From an uncultured Sphingorhabdus sp. (GTDB lineage: Bacteria; Pseudomonadota; Alphaproteobacteria; Sphingomonadales; Sphingomonadaceae): a stretch of 64,000 bases of DNA. Under the pieces are notes generated by a model, which searched no databases, was not told the origin of the DNA, and was given only the letters and a program-made list of their open reading frames with translations. The first letter of the stretch is position 1. Every line of letters begins with the position of its first letter. Position numbers and translations under genes: made by a program. Below are positions 44,674-56,094 of this stretch, in pieces. Location: NCBI GenBank assembly GCA_937873665.1, contig CALMYW010000393.1:248001-312000 (forward strand). The letters run 5' to 3'.

Positions 44674-45081
44674 TTAACTTTCGGAGTTCGGTCGATAATC
44701 GATGACTTGAAGTGAGTTCGCGCCGCGCGAAATGTAGAAGATATATTCTTGATCTGCTGCGGGTGCTTTTTGTCCACATTGAACCGTTTTGCCCTGCGGG
44801 TCTGATATATCTCCGGTCACAATGCCAACCAATTCATCCGGTTCTAATGCTCCGCGCAATGTCTGTGACACTGCGATATTGCCAATTGCGACACCGGCTT
44901 CTGGAACTAAGTTTGACCCCAGCGATTTCCATTTGCCAACAACTGCGATGTCCGATGATTGTGCATCAATGGTCCTTTGTTGGACGAGGGTAGCTGGACA
45001 CTTGGCGGCAACCTTGGGCAGTGGGTCGCCAGAGCCGCATCCGGCCAAGACAACAAAGGAGACCAGAACCGCTCGTTTCAT
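44674..45081 (-). CDS. Small hypothetical lipoprotein
   Basis: A 135-aa protein with a lipobox VLAGC (Cys near residue 15) after a short hydrophobic signal, so probably membrane-attached. The mature part has two further cysteines (AAKCPATL and VQCGQKA) and looks beta-rich. It overlaps bioB by 4 nt and lies 3 nt before pccA, so it belongs to the operon, but no link to propionate metabolism is visible. No family is recognised. Confidence 0.7.
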   Translation of the reverse strand: MKRAVLVSFVVLAGCGSGDPLPKVAAKCPATLVQQRTIDAQSSDIAVVGKWKSLGSNLVPEAGVAIGNIAVSQTLRGALEPDELVGIVTGDISDPQGKTVQCGQKAPAADQEYIFYISRGANSLQVIDYRPNSES

Positions 45082-46081
45082 TCCGCAGCCTCCAATGCCT
45101 TGCAGGCCCGCAAAGGCTCCTCAGTCTCCATCGGCACCAGCCCGAGCTTAGCCATTAACGCCGCATCCTTATCGTCCCCCGCATTTGCGGCAGTCAGCAA
45201 CTTGTCGCCGGTAAAGATGCTGTTCGCCCCTGCCATGAAGCAGAGTGCTTGCGTTGCCTCACTCATGCTCTCTCGGCCAGCGCTCAGGCGCACCATGCTC
45301 AGCGGCATGGTGATGCGGGCAACCGCGATGGTGCGAACGAATTCTATATCGTCGATTTTCGCTAGCGGTGTATCCGCGAGCATGTCGCCCAACACAGTAC
45401 CCTTCACCGGAACCAACGCGTTCACGGGTACGCTCTCCGGATGCTGGGGCAATGTTGCCAGCGTGTGGATGAAGCCTACCCGGTCAGCGCGCGTTTCGCC
45501 CATGCCGACGATCCCGCCGCTGCACACATTGATCCCCGCCTTGCGGACATGATCGAGCGTATCGAGCCGGTCCTGCATCGTGCGCGTGGTGATGATGTCA
45601 TTATAACGCTCGGGTGAGGTATCGATATTGTGGTTGTAATAATCGAGCCCCGCCTCGGCGAGCATATCCGCCTGTTTGGGCGTCAGCATGCCGAGTGTCA
45701 TGCAGGTCTCCATGCCCATCGCGCGGACCGATTTTACGATCTCGACAATCGCAGGCATGTCGCGATCCTTGGGGTTGCGCCAGGCGGCACCCATGCAGAA
45801 CCGTTTGCTGCCCGCATCGGCGGCCTGCGCGGCCTTTTGGAGGACCTGCTGCACCTCCATCAGCTTGGTGGCCTCAACGCCGCTGTCGGCCTTCACCGAC
45901 TGGCTACAATAGCCGCAATCTTCGGGGCAGCCGCCGGTCTTGATGCTGAGCAGGGTACATAGCTGGATCTGCCCGACAGCATGGTGCGCGCGGTGCACGG
46001 TCGCGGCCTGATAGACCAGCTCATCAAAAGGCAGGTCGAATAGCGCCGCGATTTCTTCGCGTGTCCAATCGTTACGAACGG

Positions 46082-46085
<4 letters not shown>
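45078..46085 (-). CDS. bioB: Biotin synthase
   Basis: A 335-aa radical-SAM enzyme that inserts sulfur into dethiobiotin. The cluster motif [13 protein letters not shown] gives C53, C57 and C60; [20 protein letters not shown] and a second Fe-S site arginine/cysteine region follow. The start is GTG at 46085, overlapping the mutase stop (GTGA); the longer frame to 46145 lies inside the mutase gene. Its place between the mutase and PccA suggests biotin supply is tuned to demand for the biotin-dependent carboxylase. No other bio gene is in the window. Confidence 0.94.
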
Positions 46086-48214
<2,129 letters not shown>

Positions 48215-48225
48215 CTCTACACCAT

Positions 48226-48837
48226 TCAAGCTGCGGCGCCGGGCCGGGCGGAAACGCGCGCATGCCATGCACGCAGGGAAGCGAGGTCATCCGACATGGC
48301 TATGCCGATAAACCCGGCAAAATCGACCGTGGTCAGCAGCAATATGTCGGCAATCGTATAATGGTCGGCGGCCAGAAATTCGCGGCCTTGCAGCGCGGAA
48401 TCGAAAAAGCGGAGCGCCTCTTCCACACGCGGGCGGTTGGATTCGCCCCATTCGGCATTGCGGCCCGGCAGGCGCGCGGTGAAGGGATGGGTATGCACCC
48501 AGACTGCGCCGACCGGCGGCATCAGGATCATTTCGACCCGGCGGCTCCACATCTCGATCAGCGCCTGTTCGCGCAGGTTCCGACCGAACAGGGGTGGTTC
48601 CGGATGCATTCCTTCCAGATAGCGGCAGATGGCAACGCTTTCGGAAATCACCGTTCCGTCGTCCAGTTGCAGCGCAGGGGTCTGGCCACGCGGGTTCAAC
48701 GCCAGAAATTCGTCCGCCTTATGCTCACGATCGGGGATGGAGAGATCGCGCGTTGGGAGCACGATCCCCTTCTCCGCCGCAAAAATGCGGACCCGGCGCG
48801 GATTAGGCGCCGGATTCGGGCTGTTGAAGAACAGCAT
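48226..48837 (-). CDS. Glutathione S-transferase family protein
   Basis: A 203-aa protein with an N-terminal thioredoxin-like GST domain ([50 protein letters not shown], with the cis-Pro and the glutamate-serine glutathione site) and a helical C-terminal domain ([21 protein letters not shown]). It overlaps the enoyl-CoA hydratase stop by 1 nt (TAATG) and sits inside the propionate operon, which is unusual. The substrate is unknown; it may detoxify a reactive acyl intermediate, but that is speculation. Confidence 0.88.
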   Translation of the reverse strand: MLFFNSPNPAPNPRRVRIFAAEKGIVLPTRDLSIPDREHKADEFLALNPRGQTPALQLDDGTVISESVAICRYLEGMHPEPPLFGRNLREQALIEMWSRRVEMILMPPVGAVWVHTHPFTARLPGRNAEWGESNRPRVEEALRFFDSALQGREFLAADHYTIADILLLTTVDFAGFIGIAMSDDLASLRAWHARVSARPGAAA

Positions 48838-49622
48838 TATTTGCCCTTGAACTCAGCTTTGCGCTTTTGGATGAAAGCGAGGCCGCCTTCCATCGCATCG
48901 GCGCTGGCCCCGGCAACGCGCTGTCCTTCGGCCTCTGCGAGCAGAACCTGCGACAGTGTGCCGTCGAGTGCAGTCTGGATATTGGACTTCATCGTCGAAT
49001 AGGAAACGGTCGGCCCTTGCGACAGCTTCGTCGCCAGCGCCAGTGCTTCGTCCATCAGCGTCGCGTCATCGACCGCCTTGTAGATCAGGCCCCAATCCTC
49101 GGCCTGCTCCGCGCCGATCTTTTCGCCAAGCATCATCATCCGTGTGGCGCGCGCGCGACCGATCGCGCGGGCGAGCAGCCAGGTGGAGCCGCCATCGGGC
49201 ACAAGGCCGATATTAACGAAGGCCTGCAGGAAATAGGCACTCTTTGCCGCCAGCACGAAATCACCCGCAAGCGCGATCGAGCAGCCGACACCGGCAGCAG
49301 CGCCATTGACAGCCGTGATAACCGGCACCGGACAGCGCAGGATTTGAGTGATCAGCGGGTTGTAGTAATTTTGCAGCGCACGGTGGCTGCCGCCCTTTTG
49401 CTGGATCGCACTCGCCTCGCCGCGTGCGGCAAGATCTGCGCCCGAGCAGAAGCCCTTGCCCGCACCGGTGATCAGCACCGCGCGCGCGCCGTCGAGGTCG
49501 TAAAAGGCAGCGCCCAATTCTTCGGCCAGCGGGATCGAGGCGGCGTTCAGCCGTTCGGGCCGGTTCAGTGTGATGACCAGTACATCGCCTTTGCGCTCGG
49601 TCAGGATGGTTTCGTATGTCAT
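48837..49622 (-). CDS. Enoyl-CoA hydratase/isomerase family protein (PaaG-like)
   Basis: A 261-aa crotonase-fold protein. It has the oxyanion-hole segments RPERLNAAS and GKGFCSGADLAAR, then VITAVNGAAAGVGCSIALAGDFVLAA and the helix GLVPDGGSTWLL with Asp at the position where isomerases of the PaaG/PaaB type carry their acid. It probably handles a 2-enoyl-CoA from odd-chain, branched or aromatic acid breakdown that ends in propionyl-CoA. The start is MTYETILT at 49622; the frame to 49652 overlaps the epimerase gene. Confidence 0.88.
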   Translation of the reverse strand: MTYETILTERKGDVLVITLNRPERLNAASIPLAEELGAAFYDLDGARAVLITGAGKGFCSGADLAARGEASAIQQKGGSHRALQNYYNPLITQILRCPVPVITAVNGAAAGVGCSIALAGDFVLAAKSAYFLQAFVNIGLVPDGGSTWLLARAIGRARATRMMMLGEKIGAEQAEDWGLIYKAVDDATLMDEALALATKLSQGPTVSYSTMKSNIQTALDGTLSQVLLAEAEGQRVAGASADAMEGGLAFIQKRKAEFKGK

Positions 49623-49648
49623 TATCTCTCCGTTTCCTCTCTCAAATC

Positions 49649-50089
49649 TCAATGCGCCTCCTTCGGCGTCTCCATAATTTCGGTCAGCACCCCGCCCATG
49701 TCGCGCGGATGCACAAAGAAGATCAGCGTGCCATGCGCGCCGATGCGCGGCTCGCCCAGCACGCGCTTGCCCATTGCCTCAAACTCGGCCTTGGCGGCGT
49801 GGATATCGGGCACTTCGTAACACATATGATGCTGGCCACCGGCGGGGCTCTTCTCAAGGAAGCCCGCAATGCTGGTATTGCCCGGCAGTGGTTCGACCAA
49901 TTCAATCTGCGTGCCATTCAAAGCCCCATCCGCACCGGGCGTATCGACAAAGCACACCTTCACTCCCTGCTCGGGCAAATCAAACGGATCATGGATTTTG
50001 GTCGCACCCATCACATCGCGGTAAAAGACGATGCTGTCGGCGATGGAAGGCGTCGCGACGCCAATATGGTTGAGACGGCCTAGTTTCAT
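49649..50089 (-). CDS. mce: Methylmalonyl-CoA epimerase
   Basis: A 146-aa protein of the glyoxalase/VOC fold that interconverts (S)- and (R)-methylmalonyl-CoA. Metal ligands appear in LNHIGVATPS (His), QIELVEPL (Glu), GGQHHMCYEV (His) and VLTEIME (C-terminal Glu). The length is typical (~135-150 aa). It links PccAB to the mutase in the same operon. It overlaps the small membrane-protein gene upstream by 4 nt. Confidence 0.94.
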   Translation of the reverse strand: MKLGRLNHIGVATPSIADSIVFYRDVMGATKIHDPFDLPEQGVKVCFVDTPGADGALNGTQIELVEPLPGNTSIAGFLEKSPAGGQHHMCYEVPDIHAAKAEFEAMGKRVLGEPRIGAHGTLIFFVHPRDMGGVLTEIMETPKEAH

Positions 50090-50355
50090 TGCGTTTCCTT
50101 TTGGACATTGATCATCGACTGACGTGCTTCGTCCTCGAACTTTGGCGCGTTGTCACGTCGTGCAAGAAAGTCAGCCGACAGCCGTTCCCGCTTCCGACCG
50201 TAGTACACAAATACAGACGATGCGACGACCACTGCAGCGACACACAGGAGCGAAAACCACACTGGAAACTCTATTCCAATCCAACGCCTCAACTGGTTCG
50301 CCGCGAAAAGGCAAAGACCTAGAATGATTGGAAATTTTAGGTCGCGCAAAGCCAC
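50086..50355 (-). CDS. Small hypothetical membrane protein
   Basis: An 89-aa protein with two hydrophobic segments, FPIILGLCLFAANQL (8-22) and VWFSLLCVAAVVVASSVFVYY (32-52), then a charged cytoplasmic tail with RKRERL and KFEDEAR. It overlaps mce by 4 nt and follows pccB after 9 nt, so it is an operon member. No family is recognised. Confidence 0.6.
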   Translation of the reverse strand: MALRDLKFPIILGLCLFAANQLRRWIGIEFPVWFSLLCVAAVVVASSVFVYYGRKRERLSADFLARRDNAPKFEDEARQSMINVQKETQ

Positions 50356-50364
50356 AACATCACC

Positions 50365-51897
50365 TCACAACGGAATATTGTCATGCTTCTTCCAGGGGTT
50401 CTCCAACTGCTTGTTGCGCAGTTTGCGAAGCCCCAGCGCAATCCGGCGCCGCGTGGAATGCGGGTGGATTACCTCGTCGATAAAGCCCTTACTCGCCGCG
50501 ACGAAGGGGTTGGCGAAGCGGTCTTCATATTCCTTGGTGCGCTCGGCAATCTTTTCGGGGTCGCCAATGTCGCTGCGGAAGATGATTTCCACCGCGCCCT
50601 TCGCGCCCATCACCGCGATTTCGGCGGTGGGCCAAGCATAGTTCAAATCGCCGCGCAGGTGCTTTGAAGCCATCACGTCATACGCGCCGCCATAGGCCTT
50701 GCGGGTGATGACGGTGATCTTGGGCACAGTCGCCTCGGCATAGGCAAAGAGCAGCTTTGCGCCATGCTTGATGATGCCATTATATTCCTGCGCGGTGCCG
50801 GGCAGGAAGCCGGGTACGTCGACAAAGGTGATGATCGGGATTTCAAAGGCGTCGCAGAAACGGACGAAACGCCCTGCCTTGCGGCTGCTGTTGATATCGA
50901 GCACACCCGCCAGCACCATCGGCTGATTGGCAACAATGCCGACAGTGCGGCCTTCGACGCGGCCGAAACCGATCAGGATATTGCCCGCATGGTTCGGCTG
51001 CACTTCAAAGAATTCGCCTTCGTCGACCGTTTTGCGGATCAGCTCCTTCATATCATAGGGCTGGTTCGCATTGGGCGGGATCAGCGTGTCGAGGCTATGC
51101 TCAATGCGGTCCCACGGATCGGTCGTCGGGCGCTCGGGAACACCGCTGCGGTTGTTCTCAGGCAGATAGTCAAAGAAATCGCGCACGGCGAGCAGCGCCT
51201 CGATATCATTTTCAAACGCATTGTCGGCGACGCCCGATTTGGTGGTGTGCGTGGTTGCTCCGCCCAGTTCTTCCTGTGTGACAACTTCGTTGGTCACCGT
51301 CTTCACCACATCGGGGCCGGTGACGAACATATAGCTCGAATCCTTCACCATGAAGATGAAGTCGGTCATCGCGGGGCTGTATACCGCGCCACCCGCGCAG
51401 GGGCCCATGATCAGGCTGATCTGCGGGATGACCCCCGATGCCAACGTATTGCGCTGGAACACCTCGGCATAGCCGCCAAGCGAAGCCACGCCCTCCTGGA
51501 TACGTGCGCCGCCGCTGTCATTGAGGCCAATGACGGGGGCACCAACCTTCATCGCCATATCCATCACCTTGCACATCTTTTGCGCAAAACGTTCGGACAG
51601 CGAGCCGCCGAAGACCGTGAAATCCTGGCTGAAGACATAGACGAGGCGACCGTTGATCGTGCCGCTGCCGGTGACCACGCCGTCGCCGGGGATCTTTTGC
51701 TCCTCCATGCCGAAATCGGTGCAGTTATGTTCGACATACATGTCGATCTCTTCAAAACTGCCTTCGTCGAGCAAAATATCCAACCGCTCACGTGCAGTCA
51801 GGCGGCCCTTTGCGTGCTGCGCATCAATGCGCTTCTGCCCGCCACCCAGCATAGCTTGCGCGCGTCGCTTCTCCATCTCGGCGATATTTGCGGACAT
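50365..51897 (-). CDS. pccB: Propionyl-CoA carboxylase beta (carboxyltransferase)
   Basis: A 510-aa crotonase-fold carboxyltransferase. It begins with the usual [21 protein letters not shown], then [36 protein letters not shown] (acyl-CoA site) and the C-terminal half with [21 protein letters not shown] and [10 protein letters not shown]. It pairs with PccA at the far end of the operon. It is the first gene of the propionate operon, and its promoter region (51898-52102) is shared with the divergent ScfR-type regulator. Confidence 0.95.
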   Translation of the reverse strand: MSANIAEMEKRRAQAMLGGGQKRIDAQHAKGRLTARERLDILLDEGSFEEIDMYVEHNCTDFGMEEQKIPGDGVVTGSGTINGRLVYVFSQDFTVFGGSLSERFAQKMCKVMDMAMKVGAPVIGLNDSGGARIQEGVASLGGYAEVFQRNTLASGVIPQISLIMGPCAGGAVYSPAMTDFIFMVKDSSYMFVTGPDVVKTVTNEVVTQEELGGATTHTTKSGVADNAFENDIEALLAVRDFFDYLPENNRSGVPERPTTDPWDRIEHSLDTLIPPNANQPYDMKELIRKTVDEGEFFEVQPNHAGNILIGFGRVEGRTVGIVANQPMVLAGVLDINSSRKAGRFVRFCDAFEIPIITFVDVPGFLPGTAQEYNGIIKHGAKLLFAYAEATVPKITVITRKAYGGAYDVMASKHLRGDLNYAWPTAEIAVMGAKGAVEIIFRSDIGDPEKIAERTKEYEDRFANPFVAASKGFIDEVIHPHSTRRRIALGLRKLRNKQLENPWKKHDNIPL

Positions 51898-51962
51898 GAT
51901 CCCTCCGAAAATTCAACAAAGCCGATGCACAACCCGAATTTGGCGGGCTTGTCCAATGTGAA

Positions 51963-51993
51963 ATTGCAAAGTTGCAAAGTTGTAATTTGCAAA
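51963..51993. promoter_or_regulatory. Triple TTGCAAA sites, candidate ScfR/RamB-type operator
   Basis: ATTGCAAA (51963-51970), GTTGCAAA (51971-51978) and the palindrome TTTGCAAA (51986-51993) lie in the shared spacer, 66-96 nt upstream of pccB. RamB- and PrpR-type regulators of propionate and acetate genes bind TTTGCAAA-like sites in actinobacteria. The adjacent gene encodes a protein of that family. The match is seen; binding is inferred. Confidence 0.55.
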
Positions 51994-52024
51994 CTACCGA
52001 ACGCGTCAGCGTTTATCATCATTT

Positions 52025-52088
52025 CTTTGGTTCTTTGGTGCTTCGGGTGACATAAATTTGGTTCACCCAAAGCACCAAAGAACCAAAG
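52025..52088. repeat. 26-nt-arm inverted repeat just before the scfR-type gene
   Basis: The left arm (52025-52050, starting CTTTGGTTCTTTGGTGCTT) and right arm (52063-52088) are complementary at 25 of 26 positions around a 12-nt loop. Each arm contains three CTTTGG units. It ends 14 nt before the ATG at 52103, immediately upstream of its GGAG ribosome site, so it would form a very stable hairpin in that mRNA. Confidence 0.8.
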
Positions 52089-52102
52089 CCGGAGTGCGGA
52101 TC

Positions 52103-53509
52103 ATGGCGACGAAACGCCGCATATTTGCGGGTGAGAAATTGAAGGCGCTTCGCGCTGAGCGAGGGTTGCGCCAATTGGAAATGGCTGAAAAGCTCGGCAT
52201 CTCGGTTTCCTATCTCTCGCAGATAGAACACGATGACCGCCCGCTGACACCTGCCCTGCTCGAAACGCTGGCCCGCGACTTTCCGCTCGACTGGGATGTC
52301 GATGAGGAGGATGCCGCAACCCGCCGGTTCGCGGCCTTACGCGAAGCCGCCGCTGACCCGCTGTTTCCTACTCCGCTTTCGCCGGACCAGTTGGCGCGCA
52401 TTGCCGAACAACAACCGGCACTGGCCGACCAGTTTGTGGTCTTACATCAAGCCTATCTCCACGCAGGGCAACGCCTGCAAATCGTGGATGAAGCTCTATC
52501 CAGCGACAATGCCGGAGGCTCACGACTGCCTTGGGAAGAAGTGCGCGACTGGTTCCACAATTCGGGCAATTATGTCGATATACTTGACCGTGCTGCCGAG
52601 GCGCTGGGCGACAAATTGCGCGTTGCGCAACTGACGCCTGCTATCGAAGGATTGGAGTTGTACCTCCGCAACGCCCTGTCGATCTCCTTGCTCTATTCGC
52701 ACAATGCAGGCCTGCGCGACTATGACCCGCAAATGGGGCATCTGGTGATCGACCAGAGCCAGCCTGCCGAAAGCCGCCGTTTCCAACTGGCCCACCAATT
52801 GGCCGCAATGGCTCTACGTGATGAAATCAGCCAGGTTGTGGAAGGCGCAAAGCTCCGCACCCCCGCCTCGCGCCAATTGCTCTCCATCGGCCTAGCCAAC
52901 TACGCCGCAGGGGCAATCCTGATGCCCTATCGCCGCTTCCGCGAAGAGGCGCGCGCGGTGCGGCATGATATTGATCGGCTATGTCAGGCCTTCCATGTCA
53001 GCTTTGAGCAAGCCTGCCATAGGCTTTCCACGTTGCAACGTCCCAATGCGCGCGGTGTTCCTTTCTTCTTCTGCCGGGTCGACATGGCAGGCAACATCAC
53101 CAAAAGGCACAGCGCCACGCGCTTGCAATTTGCCCGCTTTGGCGGCGCCTGCCCTTTATGGATTGTGCACGAAGCCGTCGCCATCCCCGACCGCATTCTT
53201 GTCCAACTGGCCGAAACGCCCGACGGAGTGCGCTATGTCTCAATGGCCAAGGGACTGGTCAAGCCTTCTGGAAGTTATGACCGCGCGCCCCGCCGTTATG
53301 CCGTCGCTTTGGGTTGCGAAATCGACCATGCCCGCGAGTTCATCTATGCTGACGGGCTGGACCTGACCGGGCGCAACGCTACGCAGATCGGCATCAGCTG
53401 CCGCCTCTGTCCCCGCCCGGATTGCGACCAGCGCGCCTTCCCGCCCAGCGATCGCGAAATCATCGTCGACCCGGACCGGCGCAGTGTGGTGCCTTACCGA
53501 ATACAATAA
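52103..53509 (+). CDS. ScfR/RamB-type XRE regulator (short-chain fatty acyl regulation)
   Basis: A 468-aa regulator. The N-terminal XRE helix-turn-helix (LKALRAERGLRQLEMAEKLGISVSYLS-type, residues ~10-65) is followed by an IrrE/ImmA-like (DUF955) middle region without the HExxH protease motif (VIDQSQPAESRRFQLAHQLA) and a C-terminal DUF2083-like domain with cysteine motifs GCEIDHA and CRLCPRPDCDQRAF. RamB, PrpR and ScfR proteins of this layout sense acyl-CoA or propionate metabolites. Divergence from pccB makes it the likely regulator of the propionate operon. The start at 52103 has a GGAG site; the frame to 52058 overlaps the hairpin. Confidence 0.85.
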   Translation: MATKRRIFAGEKLKALRAERGLRQLEMAEKLGISVSYLSQIEHDDRPLTPALLETLARDFPLDWDVDEEDAATRRFAALREAAADPLFPTPLSPDQLARIAEQQPALADQFVVLHQAYLHAGQRLQIVDEALSSDNAGGSRLPWEEVRDWFHNSGNYVDILDRAAEALGDKLRVAQLTPAIEGLELYLRNALSISLLYSHNAGLRDYDPQMGHLVIDQSQPAESRRFQLAHQLAAMALRDEISQVVEGAKLRTPASRQLLSIGLANYAAGAILMPYRRFREEARAVRHDIDRLCQAFHVSFEQACHRLSTLQRPNARGVPFFFCRVDMAGNITKRHSATRLQFARFGGACPLWIVHEAVAIPDRILVQLAETPDGVRYVSMAKGLVKPSGSYDRAPRRYAVALGCEIDHAREFIYADGLDLTGRNATQIGISCRLCPRPDCDQRAFPPSDREIIVDPDRRSVVPYRIQ

Positions 53510-53521
53510 AACCGAAGCCCG

Positions 53522-53570
53522 GAGCCTGTCGAAGGGCGTTTTTCTGCTGGGCGTGCTTCGACAGGCTCAG
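53522..53570. repeat. Palindromic repeat (CTGAGCCTGTCGAAG type) between convergent genes
   Basis: GAGCCTGTCGAAG (53522-53534) and CTTCGACAGGCTC (53556-53568) pair perfectly around a 21-nt loop, 13 nt after the regulator stop and 26 nt before the reductase stop. Same family as 28385 and 42573. Confidence 0.85.
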
Positions 53571-53595
53571 CACTACGGTTTAAAGCTCTACCTCA

Positions 53596-54612
53596 CTACG
53601 TCTTCACCAAGCCCAGACGGATCATGTCGCGCGCAGTATCGAGGATGCTCTCCTTGGGGTCGCGTGTCTGCCAGCCCAGCACGTCCTTTGCATGCTGCGC
53701 CGATGTATCGCGGACATTGTCCAGTTCGCCCACCACCTGCTTGATAACCGGATCAAACAGGGCCGACAGCCGGACAAGGAAATTGGGTAATCCGCGTGTG
53801 GGCACTTTCTTCCCGTCCGCGCCAAGCCCTTCTTTCAGGATCGCCGCCACCTCACGCATCCAAAGGAACGGCCCCGCAGCCACAAAGCGTTCTCCAGCCA
53901 TATTGGGTAAAGTTAAGCACCGGACATGCAAATCCGCCACATCGCGCACATCGACCACTGAAAAGCCGAGATTGGGAATGCCGGGCATTGATCCGTCGAG
54001 CAATTTCTTGATAGCCTCCAGCGAGGTCGAGAAATCGGCAGCCAATAATGGCCCCAGAACCAGCGACGGGTTGACGGTCACATATTCCATCTGAGGTGCA
54101 TTGGCCGCCACCCAGTCGCGCGCCGCGCGTTCGGCGATGGTCTTGGACTTCACATAGGCATAGGCGTCCGGGCTCTCGACATTGGTCCAATCCGCTTCGC
54201 TGAAATGCTGTTTGCCCTTGCCATGGCCATAAGCGATTGCAGCGACCGAAGACGTCATGACAAAGCGTTTGATCCCCGCCGCATGTGCGAAGCGCAGCGC
54301 GCGCAAAGCTCCTTCGCGAGCGGGAATGATGAGTTCATCATCGCTCTTGGGTGCGTTTGAAGGCAGCGGAGAGGCGACATGGGCAACATGGCTGCACCCG
54401 GCCATCGCTTCGGCCCAGCCATCATCGCTCATCAAATCAGCGGCGAAGAATTTGAGTTTGCTGTTGTCAACACCCAGCCAGTCCCGCACCTCGGCTTCGC
54501 GGCGTAGATTGCGGATGCTGGTATTTACGTTCCAACCTTCGGCGATCAACTGCCGGATTAGGAAGCCTGCAATATAGCCACTTCCGCCTGATACAAAAAC
54601 ATGTCCTGCCAT
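53596..54612 (-). CDS. NAD(P)-dependent epimerase/reductase (extended SDR, dihydroflavonol-reductase-like)
   Basis: A 338-aa extended short-chain dehydrogenase. It has a Rossmann motif VSGGSGYIAGFLIRQL, DLMSDDGW, an active-site TSSVAAIAYG and the catalytic Y-x3-K as YAYVKSK, with VNPSLVLGP. The sequence resembles the dihydroflavonol-4-reductase/aldehyde-reductase group; the substrate is unknown. The start at 54612 has an AGGAG ribosome site. A GGTTGC-GAATT-GCAACC hairpin (54647-54663) lies between gor and this gene. Confidence 0.88.
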   Translation of the reverse strand: MAGHVFVSGGSGYIAGFLIRQLIAEGWNVNTSIRNLRREAEVRDWLGVDNSKLKFFAADLMSDDGWAEAMAGCSHVAHVASPLPSNAPKSDDELIIPAREGALRALRFAHAAGIKRFVMTSSVAAIAYGHGKGKQHFSEADWTNVESPDAYAYVKSKTIAERAARDWVAANAPQMEYVTVNPSLVLGPLLAADFSTSLEAIKKLLDGSMPGIPNLGFSVVDVRDVADLHVRCLTLPNMAGERFVAAGPFLWMREVAAILKEGLGADGKKVPTRGLPNFLVRLSALFDPVIKQVVGELDNVRDTSAQHAKDVLGWQTRDPKESILDTARDMIRLGLVKT

Positions 54613-54646
54613 ACATGCACTCCTCTTGGCAGAGAATTAGCAAACA

Positions 54647-54663
54647 GGTTGCAATTCGCAACC
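54647..54663 (-). terminator. Weak hairpin between gor and the reductase gene
   Basis: GGTTGC-GAATT-GCAACC, a 6-bp perfect stem starting 5 nt after the gor stop on the minus strand, followed by TGTTTGCT rather than a T-run. It could weaken read-through or be an operator for the reductase. Confidence 0.3.
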
Positions 54664-54667
54664 AGTC

Positions 54668-56011
54668 TTATTTCATCAGGACAAGCTCTTCGGCCATACT
54701 GGGATGCAATGCGACGGTATCGTCGAAAGCCTGTTTGGTAAGCCCGGCCTTCACTGCAATCGCAGCAGCCTGAAGGATTTCGGCACTGTCCGGCCCGATC
54801 AAATGCAGGCCGACGACCTTGTCGGTCGCGCCATCGACGATCATCTTGTACAACGCGCGCTCGTTCCGTCCGGCGAGCACATTTTTCATCGCGCGGAAAT
54901 CGCTCTTGTACACCTTGACATCGCTGAGTTGCGCGCGTGCCTCCTCCTCGGTCAGACCCACGCCAGCGATTGGTGGGTTCGAGAACACGGCAGTCGGGAT
55001 AGCACCATAATCTATGGTGCGCGGGTTGTTTCCGAAAACCGTATCGGCAAATGCATGGCCTTCGCGGATGGCGACCGGCGTCAACTGGACGCGGTTCGTG
55101 ACATCACCGACAGCATAGATGCCCGAAACATTGGTGCGGTTATATTCGTCAACGAACACCGCGCCATCCTTGTCGAGTGCAACGCCAACAGCCTCAAGCC
55201 CGAGGTCCAGAGTCTTGGGTACACGACCGATTGCGAAAAGCACCAGATCCGCTTCAACGTCGCTTCCATCCCCGCTTTCAACAAGCAACGAGCCATCCGC
55301 CTTTTTGCGAATTGCCGGGCATTTAAAGTTGAACCGGATATCGATGCCCTTTTCGCGGCTGATGCCGACAAGCTTCTCGACGATTTCCTGATCATAGCTG
55401 CGCAACATCTTGTCGCCGCGCGTTACCAGAGTGACTTCCACGCCAAGTTCATTGAAGATTCCGGCAAATTCATTGGCGATATATCCTGCCCCGGCAATGA
55501 CCGCACGCTTGGGAAGTTTTTCGAGGTGGAACACTTCGTTCGAAGTGATGCCATATTCCGCACCCGGAATGTCCGGGATTGAGGGCCACGCCCCTGTCGC
55601 GATCAGGATATTGGCCGCACTGACTTCAGTTCCATCAGCCAGGCGGATCAGGTTGGGCCCGGCAATTACCGCGCGCTGGTGGAATATCTCTACTTTTGCA
55701 TTGCCCAGCGTCTGGCCATACAGTCCTTCAAGCCGGTCGACTTCCGACGCGACATTATCGCGCAAGGTTGGCCAATCGAAGGTTGCGCCTTTGGTGTTCC
55801 AGCCAAAACGCTCGGCATCGGCCAAGTCTTCGGCAAAGTGGGATCCGTAAACGAGCAACTTCTTGGGCACGCAACCCCGGATCACGCAAGTTCCGCCGAC
55901 GCGGTACTCCTCTGCCACCGCCACGCGTGCACCGTGTGACGAAGCTATGCGTGCCGCACGGACCCCGCCTGAGCCCGCACCGATCACAAACAGGTCAAAA
56001 TCAAATGCCAT
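54668..56011 (-). CDS. gor: Glutathione-disulfide reductase
   Basis: A 447-aa FAD enzyme that regenerates glutathione using NADPH. It has the FAD site GAGSGGVRAARIA, the redox pair in GGTCVIRGCVPKK (C-x4-C), the NADPH site GAGYIANEFAG with arginine VTRGDKMLR downstream, the FAD motif YAVGDV and the C-terminal HPSMAEE with the catalytic His. The V-I-R between the cysteines and the RGD segment fit the bacterial/plant glutathione reductase type rather than lipoamide dehydrogenase. It follows pgi after an 83-nt gap. Confidence 0.93.
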   Translation of the reverse strand: MAFDFDLFVIGAGSGGVRAARIASSHGARVAVAEEYRVGGTCVIRGCVPKKLLVYGSHFAEDLADAERFGWNTKGATFDWPTLRDNVASEVDRLEGLYGQTLGNAKVEIFHQRAVIAGPNLIRLADGTEVSAANILIATGAWPSIPDIPGAEYGITSNEVFHLEKLPKRAVIAGAGYIANEFAGIFNELGVEVTLVTRGDKMLRSYDQEIVEKLVGISREKGIDIRFNFKCPAIRKKADGSLLVESGDGSDVEADLVLFAIGRVPKTLDLGLEAVGVALDKDGAVFVDEYNRTNVSGIYAVGDVTNRVQLTPVAIREGHAFADTVFGNNPRTIDYGAIPTAVFSNPPIAGVGLTEEEARAQLSDVKVYKSDFRAMKNVLAGRNERALYKMIVDGATDKVVGLHLIGPDSAEILQAAAIAVKAGLTKQAFDDTVALHPSMAEELVLMK

Positions 56012-56094
56012 ATCTCATTCCTTTGCCCGCCAGATGGCGATGCATTGGCCGAAATGCCAATCGAAAATGCTGTTCAGTGATAAAGCCCGGATTT

